NCBI GenBank assembly: GCA_913057205.1
Contig: CAJXNO010000012.1
Location: 1-64,000 of the forward strand
From: an uncultured Flavobacteriales bacterium
GTDB lineage: Bacteria > Bacteroidota > Bacteroidia > Flavobacteriales_G > Salibacteraceae
Length of the DNA stretch: 64,000 bases
Direction of reading: 5' to 3'
Part shown: positions 1-8,686 of the stretch, in pieces
Numbering within the stretch: position 1 is the first letter of the stretch
How the letters are laid out: each line of letters begins with the position of its first letter
Translations under genes and position numbers: made by a program
The notes under the pieces: generated by a model
What the model saw: the letters and a program-made list of their open reading frames with translations, nothing else
What the model was told of the DNA's origin: nothing
Database searches by the model: none

Positions 1-134
1 GTATAAACGTCGCGGGCCATTTCTAGGGCCATTACTGCATCTGCAGCATGCAAACTGCCAGCGTGGCGATGACTTAAACCCGCCTTGCTGCGGATAAACA
101 CCTCCCAAAGGGGCCAATTCTTCTTCTTGCTCAT
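1..134 (-). CDS. paaB: 1,2-phenylacetyl-CoA epoxidase subunit PaaB (partial)
   Basis: This is the N-terminal 44 codons of PaaB; the rest lies left of the window. The protein is the structural, non-catalytic small subunit of the multicomponent monooxygenase that epoxidises phenylacetyl-CoA in aerobic phenylacetate degradation. The visible start (MSKKKNWPLWEVFIRSK, then GLSHRHAGSLHAADAVMAL) matches the family opening, including the LWEVFIR and SLHAADA motifs. It starts 13 bases after the paaA stop codon, so the two are co-transcribed leftward. Confidence is high despite truncation because both motifs are characteristic. Confidence 0.93.
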   Translation of the reverse strand, partial: MSKKKNWPLWEVFIRSKAGLSHRHAGSLHAADAVMALEMARDVY

Positions 135-147
135 AGTGGTGGTATTA

Positions 148-1098
148 TTAAGCTGCTTGCGTAGCTTCTCTACGTTTTTGTCGTTTCTCAGCGTATGCCA
201 TTGCTGCCTCGCGCACCCACTCACCATTGTCATAAGCGCCTTTTCGGTCGCGAAGACGTTGACGGTTGCACTTGCCGTTGCCGTTCACAACGTTCCAGAA
301 CTCGTCCCAATTGATTGGACCCATTTCCCAATGGCCGGTATCTTCATTGAACTTCAGGTCTGGATCCGGTACCTCACATCCCAACAAGTGGCATTGTGGT
401 ACGGTCATATCGAGGAAGCGCTGACGCAACTCGTCGTTAGAGAAACGCTTGATCTTCCAATTCATGCTCTTCTCTGAGTGAGACGATTCCGCGTCGTGCG
501 GACCGAACATCATCAAGGCAGGCCACCACCAGCGATTGATGGCATCCTGTGCCATACGCTTTTGCTCAGCAGTTCCATTGGCCATTGCCAACATGATGGA
601 ATATCCTTGGCGTTGGTGAAAGCTCTCTTCTTTACACACACGGATCATCGCACGACTGTAAGGTCCATACGAACATCTGCAGAGCGGCACTTGGTTCATG
701 ATCGCCGCCCCATCTACCAACCAACCGATGGCCCCTATGTCAGCCCAAGTCAAGGTTGGATAATTGAAAATGGAAGAATACTTCGCTTTGCCCGAGTGCA
801 GGTCTTCGATGGTATCATCGCGTTCCACCCCTAAGGTTTCGGCGGCGGAATAAAGGTAAAGTCCATGACCAGCCTCGTCCTGCACCTTTGCGAGCAGGGC
901 AACCTTGCGTTTCAAACTTGGTGCGCGGGTGATCCAGTTTGCCTCTGGAAGCATCCCCACCACCTCGCTGTGCGCGTGCTGGGAGATCTGACGGATCAAG
1001 GTCTTGCGGTAAGCATCGGGCATCCAATCCTTGGGCTCGATCTTCACTTCAGCGTCTACCTTGTCTTGAAAAATCTTCTCTAAATCCTTTTCAGCCAT
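148..1098 (-). CDS. paaA: 1,2-phenylacetyl-CoA epoxidase catalytic subunit PaaA
   Basis: The 316-residue catalytic alpha subunit of the phenylacetyl-CoA epoxidase, a ferritin-like diiron oxygenase that forms the ring 1,2-epoxide with electrons from PaaE. The two carboxylate/histidine iron-binding motifs are visible: [11 protein letters not shown] around residue 75 and [11 protein letters not shown] around residue 160. I start at [10 protein letters not shown] (base 1098). An in-frame extension to 1230 exists, but its 44 residues look non-coding, and the chosen start gives the usual family length. It lies upstream of paaB in a leftward operon, with the reductase gene paaE divergent on the other side of a 529-base gap. 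Confidence 0.96.
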   Translation of the reverse strand: MAEKDLEKIFQDKVDAEVKIEPKDWMPDAYRKTLIRQISQHAHSEVVGMLPEANWITRAPSLKRKVALLAKVQDEAGHGLYLYSAAETLGVERDDTIEDLHSGKAKYSSIFNYPTLTWADIGAIGWLVDGAAIMNQVPLCRCSYGPYSRAMIRVCKEESFHQRQGYSIMLAMANGTAEQKRMAQDAINRWWWPALMMFGPHDAESSHSEKSMNWKIKRFSNDELRQRFLDMTVPQCHLLGCEVPDPDLKFNEDTGHWEMGPINWDEFWNVVNGNGKCNRQRLRDRKGAYDNGEWVREAAMAYAEKRQKRREATQAA

Positions 1099-1348
1099 AA
1101 TCAATCGTGTGTTGTGCGAATATAAAAATGAAAGTGCGTAGGTGGCTGCGTGTTGGTTGGAATCAGAGTTAAAACAGACGAAAATCAGGTTTGTTGAGCT
1201 GCGGTGATAGCTTTGGGCGTGTCCCCGCACCGATTACTCGGCACGGGGCCGGGCTTTCCACGCTACACGGTAGCTTGCTGCAATCCCTCACACGGTTTTT
1301 GATGGCATTAAGTACAATGTATTAGGTATTTTCTTATGCTCTACTCAT

Positions 1349-1470
1349 TCCCCCTCTGGGGAGGGGGGTCAGGGTGTGGGTCAAAACTCCCACCAAGAAA
1401 TCAAGCATCATGGGCAAACCAACCCAAAAACCAACCCACCCCTCGATCCCCTCCCAAGAGGGGAAGAGAC
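1349..1470. repeat. Inverted pair of G/C-run repeats in paaA-paaE gap
   Basis: Two copies of a purine/pyrimidine-run element of about 36-40 bases face each other: CCCTCTGGGGAGGGGGGTC, GGGTGTGGG at 1349-1384, and on the opposite strand CCCTCTTGGGAGGGGATCG, GGGGTGGG at 1431-1470. Each copy holds its own short palindrome (CCTCTGGGGAGG type) and the pair could fold into a larger hairpin. Dispersed elements of this style are familiar in Bacteroidota intergenic regions, which I state from general knowledge. The rest of the gap (1099-1348 and 1471-1580) shows no credible gene. Confidence 0.6.
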
Positions 1471-1580
1471 TGCCGGTTGACATTGGTCACTATCAGAATG
1501 GGGTTTCAGCAGCCCATTCGACAAACACATGCAAGCGTCTTCCGCTGACGGCAAAACGACCATTATCAGTTTTCTCTCCC

Positions 1581-1610
1581 TTGACGCATCCCCCCTAAGC
1601 ATTACATTTA
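1581..1610 (+). promoter_or_regulatory. Candidate paaE promoter (TTG-N19-TACATTTA)
   Basis: TTG at 1581-1583 is followed after 19 bases by TACATTTA at 1603-1610, one mismatch from the Bacteroidota -7 consensus TAnnTTTG with a normal spacer. The ATG of paaE follows 17 bases later, which supports starting paaE at 1628 rather than at the in-frame ATG 99 bases upstream. Confidence 0.5.
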
Positions 1611-1627
1611 CCGCCAAATTGCATCTT

Positions 1628-2707
1628 ATGCCGAAGTTCCATGCATTGACCGTTAGTGATGTTAGAAAAGAGACCGACGATACGGTTTCTGTTGCCTTTG
1701 AAGTTCCAGCCGAACTGGAAGAGTCCTATCAATTCAAGCAAGGGCAATACCTGACCTTGCGAACGGAAATCGACGGTGAAGATGTACGGAGAAGCTATTC
1801 GATCTGTCGGAGTCCGTTGGACAATGAACTTCGCGTTGCCATCAAAAAGGTAGACGGTGGTAAGTTCTCAACTTATGCCAATGAGGTGTTGAAGCCGGGC
1901 GATGAACTTCAGGTGATGACGCCGCTTGGACGTTTCTACACCCAGCTTGATCCTGCCAACGAAAAACACTACGTAGCCTTTGCTGCTGGTAGCGGCATCA
2001 CCCCAGTCATGGCACACATGCGTGCCATTCTACAAACGGAACCGAAGAGCGAGTTCACCTTGATCTATGGGAACAAATCCAGTGCATCCATCATCTTCAA
2101 AGAGGAGATCGAAGACCTGAAGAACGAATACATGGAGCGCGTTCGGGTTTACCACGTCTTGAGCCGCGAACAGAACGAAGTGCCCTTGCTTTTTGGACGC
2201 ATAGACAGTGAGAAGTGTAACCTATTCCTCAAGTATTTCATCGAGCCGGATTCCATCGATGAGGTATTCATCTGTGGTCCAGCACCGATGATCGATAATG
2301 TTCGAGAAGAGCTCAACAATGTTGGCGTCGACAAGAAGAAGGTTCACTTTGAACTCTTTGCCTCACCACAACAGTTGGCCGAGCGCAAAGGCAGAGAAGA
2401 ACCAAAAAAAGAACGCGAGAACATCCAAGCCAGGGTGCAGATCATTCTAGATGGGGTCTCTACGGAGTTCGAAATGAAGTCAGAAGACACCAACATCTTA
2501 GATGCTGCTCTCAAGAACGGCGCCGACCTACCCTTTGCTTGCAAAGGTGGTGTTTGTGCTACCTGTCGCGCCAAGATCGATGAAGGCCAAGTAGAGATGG
2601 ATGTGAACTACTCTCTTGAGCCAGATGAGCTGGAACGTGGATTCGTATTGACCTGTCAAGCACACCCAACGACGGATAAGGTGGTGGTGAACTTTGACGA
2701 GGCGTAA
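1628..2707 (+). CDS. paaE: Phenylacetyl-CoA epoxidase reductase subunit PaaE
   Basis: A 359-residue FAD and [2Fe-2S] oxidoreductase that passes electrons from NADPH to the PaaA diiron centre. The order is a ferredoxin-reductase FAD domain (RRSYSICRSP near residue 58), an NAD(P)-binding domain (AAGSGITPVMAH near 120 and CGPAPMID near 217), and a C-terminal plant-type ferredoxin domain with the CKGGVCATC cluster and a distal Cys near residue 345. The start at MPKFHALTV is chosen because a promoter-like element lies just upstream and the extra N-terminal residues look non-coding. It is transcribed away from paaAB. Confidence 0.93.
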   Translation: MPKFHALTVSDVRKETDDTVSVAFEVPAELEESYQFKQGQYLTLRTEIDGEDVRRSYSICRSPLDNELRVAIKKVDGGKFSTYANEVLKPGDELQVMTPLGRFYTQLDPANEKHYVAFAAGSGITPVMAHMRAILQTEPKSEFTLIYGNKSSASIIFKEEIEDLKNEYMERVRVYHVLSREQNEVPLLFGRIDSEKCNLFLKYFIEPDSIDEVFICGPAPMIDNVREELNNVGVDKKKVHFELFASPQQLAERKGREEPKKERENIQARVQIILDGVSTEFEMKSEDTNILDAALKNGADLPFACKGGVCATCRAKIDEGQVEMDVNYSLEPDELERGFVLTCQAHPTTDKVVVNFDEA

Positions 2708-2806
2708 AGATGCGCCTTATCTCCCCAGCCTAACGTTTGGTAATTTCCATCGCTGGTCGACTGAAATTTCGGCATTCCTGCACATATTTGCTCAAAGCAT
2801 TTAAAG

Positions 2807-3760
2807 ATGAGTGACACGCGCATTTTGGTGATCGGCGCCTGCGGGCAAGTGGGTACGGAACTGGTAGAGAACCTCGCATACATGTATGGGAAGGATGCTG
2901 TGATCGCATCCGACATCAAGGATGATCCGAGTTTTGATGTGGAGTACATCAAATTGGATGTGCTTGACCGAGAAAAGGTGAGGTCCACCATCGTTGACAA
3001 TAAAATCACAGAGGTTTACCACCTCGCGGCACTCCTTTCAGCTACGGCAGAACAGCATCCGGAATTTGGTTGGAAGCTGAACATGGAAGGCCTGTTCAAT
3101 GTGCTCGATCTCGCGAAAGAAGGCATCCTGAAAAAGATTTTTTGGCCCAGCTCGATTGCCGTGTTTGGTCCAACAACCCCGCGTCAAGACACGCCACAGC
3201 GCACCGTGATCGAACCTACCACTGTTTACGGCATCTCCAAGTTTGCCGGTGAACGCTGGTGCGAGTACTACCACAACCGATGGGGCGTAGACGTACGCAG
3301 CGTACGCTACCCTGGATTGATCGGCTACAAGAGCCTGCCCGGTGGAGGTACTACAGACTATGCCGTAGACATCTTCCATCAAGCATTGGAGAAAGGCAGC
3401 TATGAATGCTTCTTGAGCGCAGAGACCGCGCTGCCGATGATGTACATGAGCGATGCGGTGAAAGCCACCATCGATATCATGCAAGCACCCACAGAGCAGA
3501 TCAAGAACCGAAGCAGCTACAACATATCGGCCATGAGTTTTGATCCTGCTTCGATCGGAAAGGAGATCCAAAAACACATCCCTGATTTCACCATCAGCTA
3601 TGCGCCGGACTTCCGACAGAAGATCGCGGATAATTGGCCTGCGAGCATTGATGATACCGATGCGCGAACCGATTGGAATTGGCAGCACAGCTATGACCTT
3701 CCCGACCTTGTTGACGATATGTTGAAAAACCTCAGAACCCAGAAGGGCGTTTCTGCGTAA
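2807..3760 (+). CDS. SDR-type L-threonine 3-dehydrogenase-like epimerase
   Basis: A 317-residue NAD-dependent extended short-chain dehydrogenase. The Rossmann motif GACGQVG is at residues 10-16 and the catalytic YGISK (YxxxK) near residue 143, with the upstream SSIAVFG strand typical of the family. Length and motifs match the Bacteroidota L-threonine 3-dehydrogenase that oxidises threonine to 2-amino-3-ketobutyrate. Other NAD-sugar epimerases share the fold, so the substrate is inferred. Start is ATG at 2807; an imperfect -7 element, CATATTTG, lies at 2783-2790. Confidence 0.82.
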   Translation: MSDTRILVIGACGQVGTELVENLAYMYGKDAVIASDIKDDPSFDVEYIKLDVLDREKVRSTIVDNKITEVYHLAALLSATAEQHPEFGWKLNMEGLFNVLDLAKEGILKKIFWPSSIAVFGPTTPRQDTPQRTVIEPTTVYGISKFAGERWCEYYHNRWGVDVRSVRYPGLIGYKSLPGGGTTDYAVDIFHQALEKGSYECFLSAETALPMMYMSDAVKATIDIMQAPTEQIKNRSSYNISAMSFDPASIGKEIQKHIPDFTISYAPDFRQKIADNWPASIDDTDARTDWNWQHSYDLPDLVDDMLKNLRTQKGVSA

Positions 3761-3846
3761 TCATAGCCTGACACGCTACTTCAAATTGACCTGCGTATCA
3801 TCAAAATAAGTTTATCATTTTGGCCCGTTTCAAGATGGCCACATCC

Positions 3847-4725
3847 ATGAGAACATTCATTACGCTGATCTTCATTCTTACTGCAAGCTTTGTATTAGCT
3901 CAAAGTCAGACCAATGAAGGTGGACGTAGAATCGGCTATTGGAAGGTTACGGGTGCCGACAAGCCGACACCTGGTTTTAGCGAAAGCGCAGTGATCGAGG
4001 AGGGCGAGTATGACGCTGGCAGAAAGATCGGTGTTTGGAAGACCTACTACCCTTCCGGAAAGATCAAGAATGAGATCTCTTACGAAGGCGGCAGACCAAA
4101 AGGGCCGTACACCACCTACTATGAGAATGGCCAAATCGAAGAGAAAGGAAACTGGAGTTTGAACAAAAACCCGGGCAAGTTCACACGCTATTACTCGAAT
4201 GGACAGGTTCAGCAAGAGTTCAACTTCGACGAGACTGGTAAGCGAAATGGTGAACAGAAATACTTCCACGAGAATGGTCAACTGATGATGATTGGTAATT
4301 GGAACGGTGGCAAGGAAGATGGCGAGGTGAAGGAATACTACGACAACGGAGACTTGAAGTCCGTACGTGTATTCAATGGTGGAAAGATGGACGCTGCTGC
4401 TTCCCAGTTCAAAGAACCTACGAAGCCAGAAGTGGCTCCAAAGCCAGAACCAGAACCGGTGAAGACGACTGACAACAAGGTCAAGACGGCCGAAACGGTG
4501 CAGAAAGCCGAGTCAATTCCAAACATCGGCTACTTTGATGGAAACGGTCAACACACCTTATACAACAAGAACCGCCAGATCTCCCATAAAGGCGTATTCA
4601 AGAATGGCCAGCTGTTAGACGGTAAGGTCTATCGCTACAACCGGGATGGTATTCTCGTGAAGATCGAGGTGTATTCAGGTGGCTCTTACGTGGGTGATGG
4701 TGTGATCACCGACGACATGAAATAG
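3847..4725 (+). CDS. Secreted MORN-repeat (YwqK-like) protein
   Basis: About 292 residues: a signal peptide (MRTFITLIFILTASFVLAQ), then repeated units of about 23 residues with the pattern YYENGQ, YYSNGQ, YFHENGQ and YYDNGD, a linker rich in Pro, Glu and Lys, and a further unit at the C-terminus. Such repeats are often annotated as 'YwqK-family antitoxin', but a toxin partner is neither visible nor expected. The role is unknown; a periplasmic or surface scaffold is plausible. ATG at 3835 is an alternative start. A second MORN-repeat protein sits at 44033-44980. Confidence 0.8.
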   Translation: MRTFITLIFILTASFVLAQSQTNEGGRRIGYWKVTGADKPTPGFSESAVIEEGEYDAGRKIGVWKTYYPSGKIKNEISYEGGRPKGPYTTYYENGQIEEKGNWSLNKNPGKFTRYYSNGQVQQEFNFDETGKRNGEQKYFHENGQLMMIGNWNGGKEDGEVKEYYDNGDLKSVRVFNGGKMDAAASQFKEPTKPEVAPKPEPEPVKTTDNKVKTAETVQKAESIPNIGYFDGNGQHTLYNKNRQISHKGVFKNGQLLDGKVYRYNRDGILVKIEVYSGGSYVGDGVITDDMK

Positions 4726-4769
4726 CACGGATTTCGCGTCATTTCGCTGGCATGGGGTGCTTCGGACCT

Positions 4770-4777
4770 TATCTTTG
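4770..4777 (+). promoter_or_regulatory. -7 element TATCTTTG upstream of cysS
   Basis: A perfect match to TAnnTTTG, ending 20 bases before the cysS ATG. No clear TTG at the -33 distance was found. Confidence 0.55.
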
Positions 4778-4797
4778 CCCTCTATTTTCAAGACATT

Positions 4798-6267
4798 ATG
4801 GATACCCAACTGCACCTTTACAACACCCTCAGTGGTAGTAAGGAAAAATTTGAGCCGCTCAACCCTCCATTCGTAGGATTGTATGTGTGCGGCCCCACCG
4901 TTTACAGCGATGTGCATTTGGGGAACTGCCGCACCTTCATCTCCTTCGATCTGGTGAATCGCTACCTGCGTCACCTGGGCTACAAGGTGCGCTATGTTCG
5001 GAACATCACCGATGCCGGCCACTTGGAAAACGATGCCGACGAGGGAGAAGATAAGATCAGTAAAAGAGCACGCATCGAGCAGCTGGAGCCGATGGAGATC
5101 GTACAACAGTATACGCTTGATTTCCATGAAAAGATGCGCGTGTTCAACACCTTGGCGCCAGACATTGAACCCACCGCCACCGGACACATCGTTGAGCAGA
5201 TAGACATCATTCAAAAGATCATGGAAGCGGGCTTAGCCTATGAGGTGAATGGTTCGATCTACTTTGACGTACTCAAGTACAACGAACAAGAGCGCTACGG
5301 TATGCTGTCGGGCAGAAAGGTGGAAGAACTCATCAGCGGAACGCGAACCCTAGACGGGCAGGATGAAAAGCGCAACGCGCTGGACTTTGCCTTGTGGAAG
5401 AAAGCCTCTCCATCACACATCATGCGCTGGAACTCCCCTTGGGGCAAAGGCTTTCCAGGCTGGCACTTGGAGTGCTCCGTGATGAGCACCAAATACCTCG
5501 GTGAGACCTTTGATATTCATGGCGGTGGTATGGACCTCAAATTCCCACACCATGAATGCGAGATCGCGCAGAACCATGCTGCTCATGGCACACATGCCGT
5601 ACGCTATTGGCTGCATGGCAACATGCTCACCTTTGAGGGAACGAAGATGTCGAAGTCGCTGGGTAACTCGATCTTGCCGGACGAGCTGTTCACCGGAGAC
5701 CACAAGCTCTTGAATCGTGGCTTCCATCCGATGGTGGTGCGCTTCTTCATGATGCAAGCCCACTACCGCAGTACGCTTGATTTCTCCAATGAAGCTTTGG
5801 AAGCTGCTGAAAAAGGCTACCAGCGCTTAATGGCAAGTTTGAAGATCCTAGAAACCCTTCCTGAAACAGAGCAGAGCGATATTGACGCGGGTGCCTACGA
5901 AGCCAAGTTCTACGCTGCGATGAACGATGACTTCAACAGCCCAATCCTCATCTCCCACCTCTTTGATCTAGCAAAGACGATCAATTCTGCAGCAGAAGGT
6001 CGATTGAAGATCGATGCCACCACCAAGGTAGCCTTGCTGGAGTTGGTGGAGTCATTCGTGATTGATGTACTCGGACTACAAGCCATTGAAGAATCTGGCG
6101 ACTCTGACCTTGCCAATGGCTTGATGAACGTGATCCTGGATGTGCGTGCACGCGCAAGGGCAAATAAGGATTGGTCTACTTCTGATGCCATTCGGGATCA
6201 GTTGGCCGCTTTGGACATTGTTGTGAAAGACGGAAAAGACGGAGCTACATGGGAAGTCAAAAAATGA
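4798..6267 (+). CDS. cysS: Cysteine--tRNA ligase
   Basis: A 489-residue class I aminoacyl-tRNA synthetase that charges tRNA-Cys. Visible are the CGPTVY zinc ligand at Cys31, the HIGH-type motif HLGN at 40-43, the second zinc Cys in GWHLECS, the His-rich FPHHECE segment, and KMSKS near 283-287. Length is normal for the family. The 3' end overlaps the next gene by ATGA, indicating translational coupling to the M28 lipoprotein. Confidence 0.97.
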   Translation: MDTQLHLYNTLSGSKEKFEPLNPPFVGLYVCGPTVYSDVHLGNCRTFISFDLVNRYLRHLGYKVRYVRNITDAGHLENDADEGEDKISKRARIEQLEPMEIVQQYTLDFHEKMRVFNTLAPDIEPTATGHIVEQIDIIQKIMEAGLAYEVNGSIYFDVLKYNEQERYGMLSGRKVEELISGTRTLDGQDEKRNALDFALWKKASPSHIMRWNSPWGKGFPGWHLECSVMSTKYLGETFDIHGGGMDLKFPHHECEIAQNHAAHGTHAVRYWLHGNMLTFEGTKMSKSLGNSILPDELFTGDHKLLNRGFHPMVVRFFMMQAHYRSTLDFSNEALEAAEKGYQRLMASLKILETLPETEQSDIDAGAYEAKFYAAMNDDFNSPILISHLFDLAKTINSAAEGRLKIDATTKVALLELVESFVIDVLGLQAIEESGDSDLANGLMNVILDVRARARANKDWSTSDAIRDQLAALDIVVKDGKDGATWEVKK

Positions 6268-7280
6268 TCAGAACCGGCATCGGTGTTTTGAGCATCAGTC
6301 TGCTTCTGGTGGGATGTGGCGGGGAACCCTCCCGGAAGATTGAACCGGTGCAGCAAACGCCAGTTGCAGCTTCTAAGGTAGAGTTGATCACCACCCCTGA
6401 ATTCAGCGGAGAAAGCGCTTATCAATACGTTCAAAAACAGGTGGATTTTGGTCCACGCGTTCCCAACACAGCAACCCACAAAGCCTGTTCGGAATGGTTG
6501 GAGGAAGAATTGGACCGATTGGGGTGGAAAACCAATGTTCAAAAGGCCACCGTTACGGCCTACAATGACGACAAGCTATCCATTTACAACATCATGGGGC
6601 AATGGAACCCAGAAGCTAAAAAGCGCATCTTGCTGTCTGCACACTGGGATACGCGTCCTTACGCAGACCGAGATGTGAAAGACCGGAACAAGCCCATTGA
6701 CGGAGCCAACGATGGCGCAAGCGGGGTTGGCGTGCTGTTAGAACTCGCTCGTGTACTCTCTGAAGCAGAAGACAGCCTTAACATTGGGATTGACGTTGTT
6801 TTCTTTGACGCAGAAGACTATGGTAAGCCGCAAAGTTCGATGATCGGAAACCAAGCGAGTAATACCTGGGCCCTTGGCTCTCAGTATTGGTCAAAGAACC
6901 TCCCCATTTCAGGCTACAAAGCGGAATATGGTATATTACTAGACATGGTTGGCGCATCCAGCGCGGTCTTTCCGCGCGAGTACTACAGCCTGCAGTACGC
7001 TCCTGCTGTAGTAGACAAGGTATGGGAAATCGCCCATGCCATGGGTCATAAGGACTACTTCAGCAACATGAAGGGTAATCCGGTGATCGATGATCACTTG
7101 TTTGTAAACCAGAACGCCGGCATTCCCATGATCGACATCATTCACTATGACATGTTCCGAAACGATTTCGGTCATTTCCACCATACGCATGAAGACAATA
7201 TGGAGGTCATTGACGCTAACACCTTAGCGGTGGTGGGTGATGTGGTGCTTCAGGTGCTTTATCAAGAAAACGCAAAATGA
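6264..7280 (+). CDS. M28-family glutaminyl-cyclase-like lipoprotein
   Basis: A 338-residue predicted lipoprotein (lipobox LLLVGC, Cys18) with a zinc aminopeptidase/glutaminyl-cyclase fold. Metal-ligand motifs appear in order: [27 protein letters not shown] and, at the end, [20 protein letters not shown] with FDAEDYG is closest to animal-like (type II) bacterial glutaminyl cyclases, which convert N-terminal Gln to pyroglutamate on exported proteins, an activity suited to Bacteroidota whose exported proteins often begin with Gln after signal cleavage. Start is taken at 6264 (ATGA overlap with cysS); an ATG 15 bases upstream is possible. Plain aminopeptidase activity is the alternative. Confidence 0.8.
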   Translation: MIRTGIGVLSISLLLVGCGGEPSRKIEPVQQTPVAASKVELITTPEFSGESAYQYVQKQVDFGPRVPNTATHKACSEWLEEELDRLGWKTNVQKATVTAYNDDKLSIYNIMGQWNPEAKKRILLSAHWDTRPYADRDVKDRNKPIDGANDGASGVGVLLELARVLSEAEDSLNIGIDVVFFDAEDYGKPQSSMIGNQASNTWALGSQYWSKNLPISGYKAEYGILLDMVGASSAVFPREYYSLQYAPAVVDKVWEIAHAMGHKDYFSNMKGNPVIDDHLFVNQNAGIPMIDIIHYDMFRNDFGHFHHTHEDNMEVIDANTLAVVGDVVLQVLYQENAK

Positions 7281-7987
7281 TGAGAAGAATACTTTACACC
7301 CTAGTCCTTGCGCTGATCGCTTCAACGCTTACACACGCACAATGCAACGCCTACTTCGCCTATCAGGAAGGGGATGTATTTGAGCAAACGACCTACGATG
7401 CGAAGGGCAAAGAACAAGATCGGCAAACCATGAAGATCATGGAGGTTATTGATGGGATTGACATGACCACCTATAAGGTAAATGCCTCCAGCTCGATGAG
7501 TAAAAAGGGCGAGAGCTATGACCTTGAATTCACGTGCGAGGATGGTGTTTTCCGGTTTGATGGACAGAAGCTTTTGGAAAGCGTGATTAAGCAGATGCAA
7601 GCGGAGGGAATGGAAGTGACGATGGAAGGTGAAACAAGCTCCTACCCTGCCGATATGAGCGTGGGCGACCAACTCAATGAAACCTCGTTCACGATGACAA
7701 TGAGCGGTAACATGGAGGGGATGTCTATGGATGTAGTCACCACGATTGCCATTTCAGACAGGAAAGTGGTGGAGTCTGCCTCCATTACTACAGACGCAGG
7801 CACTTTCGACTGCTTGAAGATCAATTATACCATGACCAGCACAAGTGAAGTGATGGGCATGACCCAATCCTCTATCACCTCCGGCGTTGAATATGTGGCC
7901 AAGCGGGTTGGCGTAGTGCGGAGTGAAACCTTTGACAACAAAGGCAAGCTCATAACGCGTAACGAGCTGACAAAGACAAGCCTTTAA
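7277..7987 (+). CDS. Secreted TapB/DUF3108-like protein
   Basis: A 236-residue exported protein with a signal peptide ending LTHAQ, followed by a beta-rich body without catalytic motifs. The opening FAYQEGDVFEQTTYDAKGK and the later SYPADMSVGDQL pattern resemble Bacteroidota proteins annotated TapB/DUF3108-like. Methionine is frequent (MTMSGNMEGMSMD). It overlaps the M28 gene by ATGA and is translationally coupled to it. Function is unknown. Confidence 0.72.
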   Translation: MMRRILYTLVLALIASTLTHAQCNAYFAYQEGDVFEQTTYDAKGKEQDRQTMKIMEVIDGIDMTTYKVNASSSMSKKGESYDLEFTCEDGVFRFDGQKLLESVIKQMQAEGMEVTMEGETSSYPADMSVGDQLNETSFTMTMSGNMEGMSMDVVTTIAISDRKVVESASITTDAGTFDCLKINYTMTSTSEVMGMTQSSITSGVEYVAKRVGVVRSETFDNKGKLITRNELTKTSL

Positions 7988-7997
7988 ACGCTCCAAC

Positions 7998-8612
7998 ATG
8001 CCTCGGTTGTTGCGTTGCTTCTTGCTCGTACTTCTTTTTGCCATCATTGGCAGTGATTCAAATGCTTACGGCCAGAATGCGGACATCCGACTGCTCCGAC
8101 AGATTCATAGAGAGCGCAATCAAAACCTAGACGGATTCATCGCGGTGGTCAGTGAAAGTGCCATCCCAACAGCGATCTCTGTTCCAGCATCGTTCTTGGC
8201 GGCTGGCTTCCTCCAAAAAGACAGCAACACCTTCCGTCAAGGCTTAACCATGGTAGGTGCGCTGGCGCTGAATACAGGCATCACCTACGGCATGAAGTAC
8301 GCTATCGGTAGGCAACGACCCTACGATCGCTACGAAGACATTCAGCCCGTGCTCACCAGTGGCAGTCCGGCCTTTCCTTCTGGACATACCTCCACCGCTT
8401 TCACCACCGCCATGAACCTCAGCCTAGCGCTACCAAAATGGTACGTGGCCGTTCCTGCATTCACATGGGCATCAGCCGTTGGCTATGCACGCATGCACCT
8501 CGGTGTGCACTATCCGAGCGATGTACTTGTGGGCGCGATTGTTGGTGCCGGATCCGCTTGGTTGAGCTACAAAGCCAGCGCTTGGTTGCAGGACCGACCG
8601 AAGCGGAAGTAA
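7998..8612 (+). CDS. PAP2-family membrane phosphatase
   Basis: A 204-residue membrane protein of the type 2 phosphatidic acid phosphatase family, acting on lipid phosphates such as undecaprenyl pyrophosphate or phosphatidate. The three-part active site is present: KYAIGRQRPY (KX6RP), PSGH in SPAFPSGHTS, and RMHLGVHYPSD (RX5H). An N-terminal signal or membrane segment and further hydrophobic helices are visible. It follows the TapB-like gene by 10 bases and may be in the same transcript. The exact substrate cannot be told from sequence. Confidence 0.87.
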   Translation: MPRLLRCFLLVLLFAIIGSDSNAYGQNADIRLLRQIHRERNQNLDGFIAVVSESAIPTAISVPASFLAAGFLQKDSNTFRQGLTMVGALALNTGITYGMKYAIGRQRPYDRYEDIQPVLTSGSPAFPSGHTSTAFTTAMNLSLALPKWYVAVPAFTWASAVGYARMHLGVHYPSDVLVGAIVGAGSAWLSYKASAWLQDRPKRK

Positions 8613-8686
8613 GCGCTCAAAGCCACCTGAATTCATTCCTGCATTCCCGATTCTTTCTCCTATTTTTCGGCTTCTAAAGCAGTGCA

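Noticed and set aside
1099-1230. 44-residue N-terminal extension of PaaA
   Set aside because: It has no similarity to the family, and the internal start gives the expected N-terminus and length.
3847-4725. Antitoxin role for the MORN protein
   Set aside because: The 'YwqK antitoxin' label comes from repeat similarity. The protein has a signal peptide and no toxin gene is adjacent.
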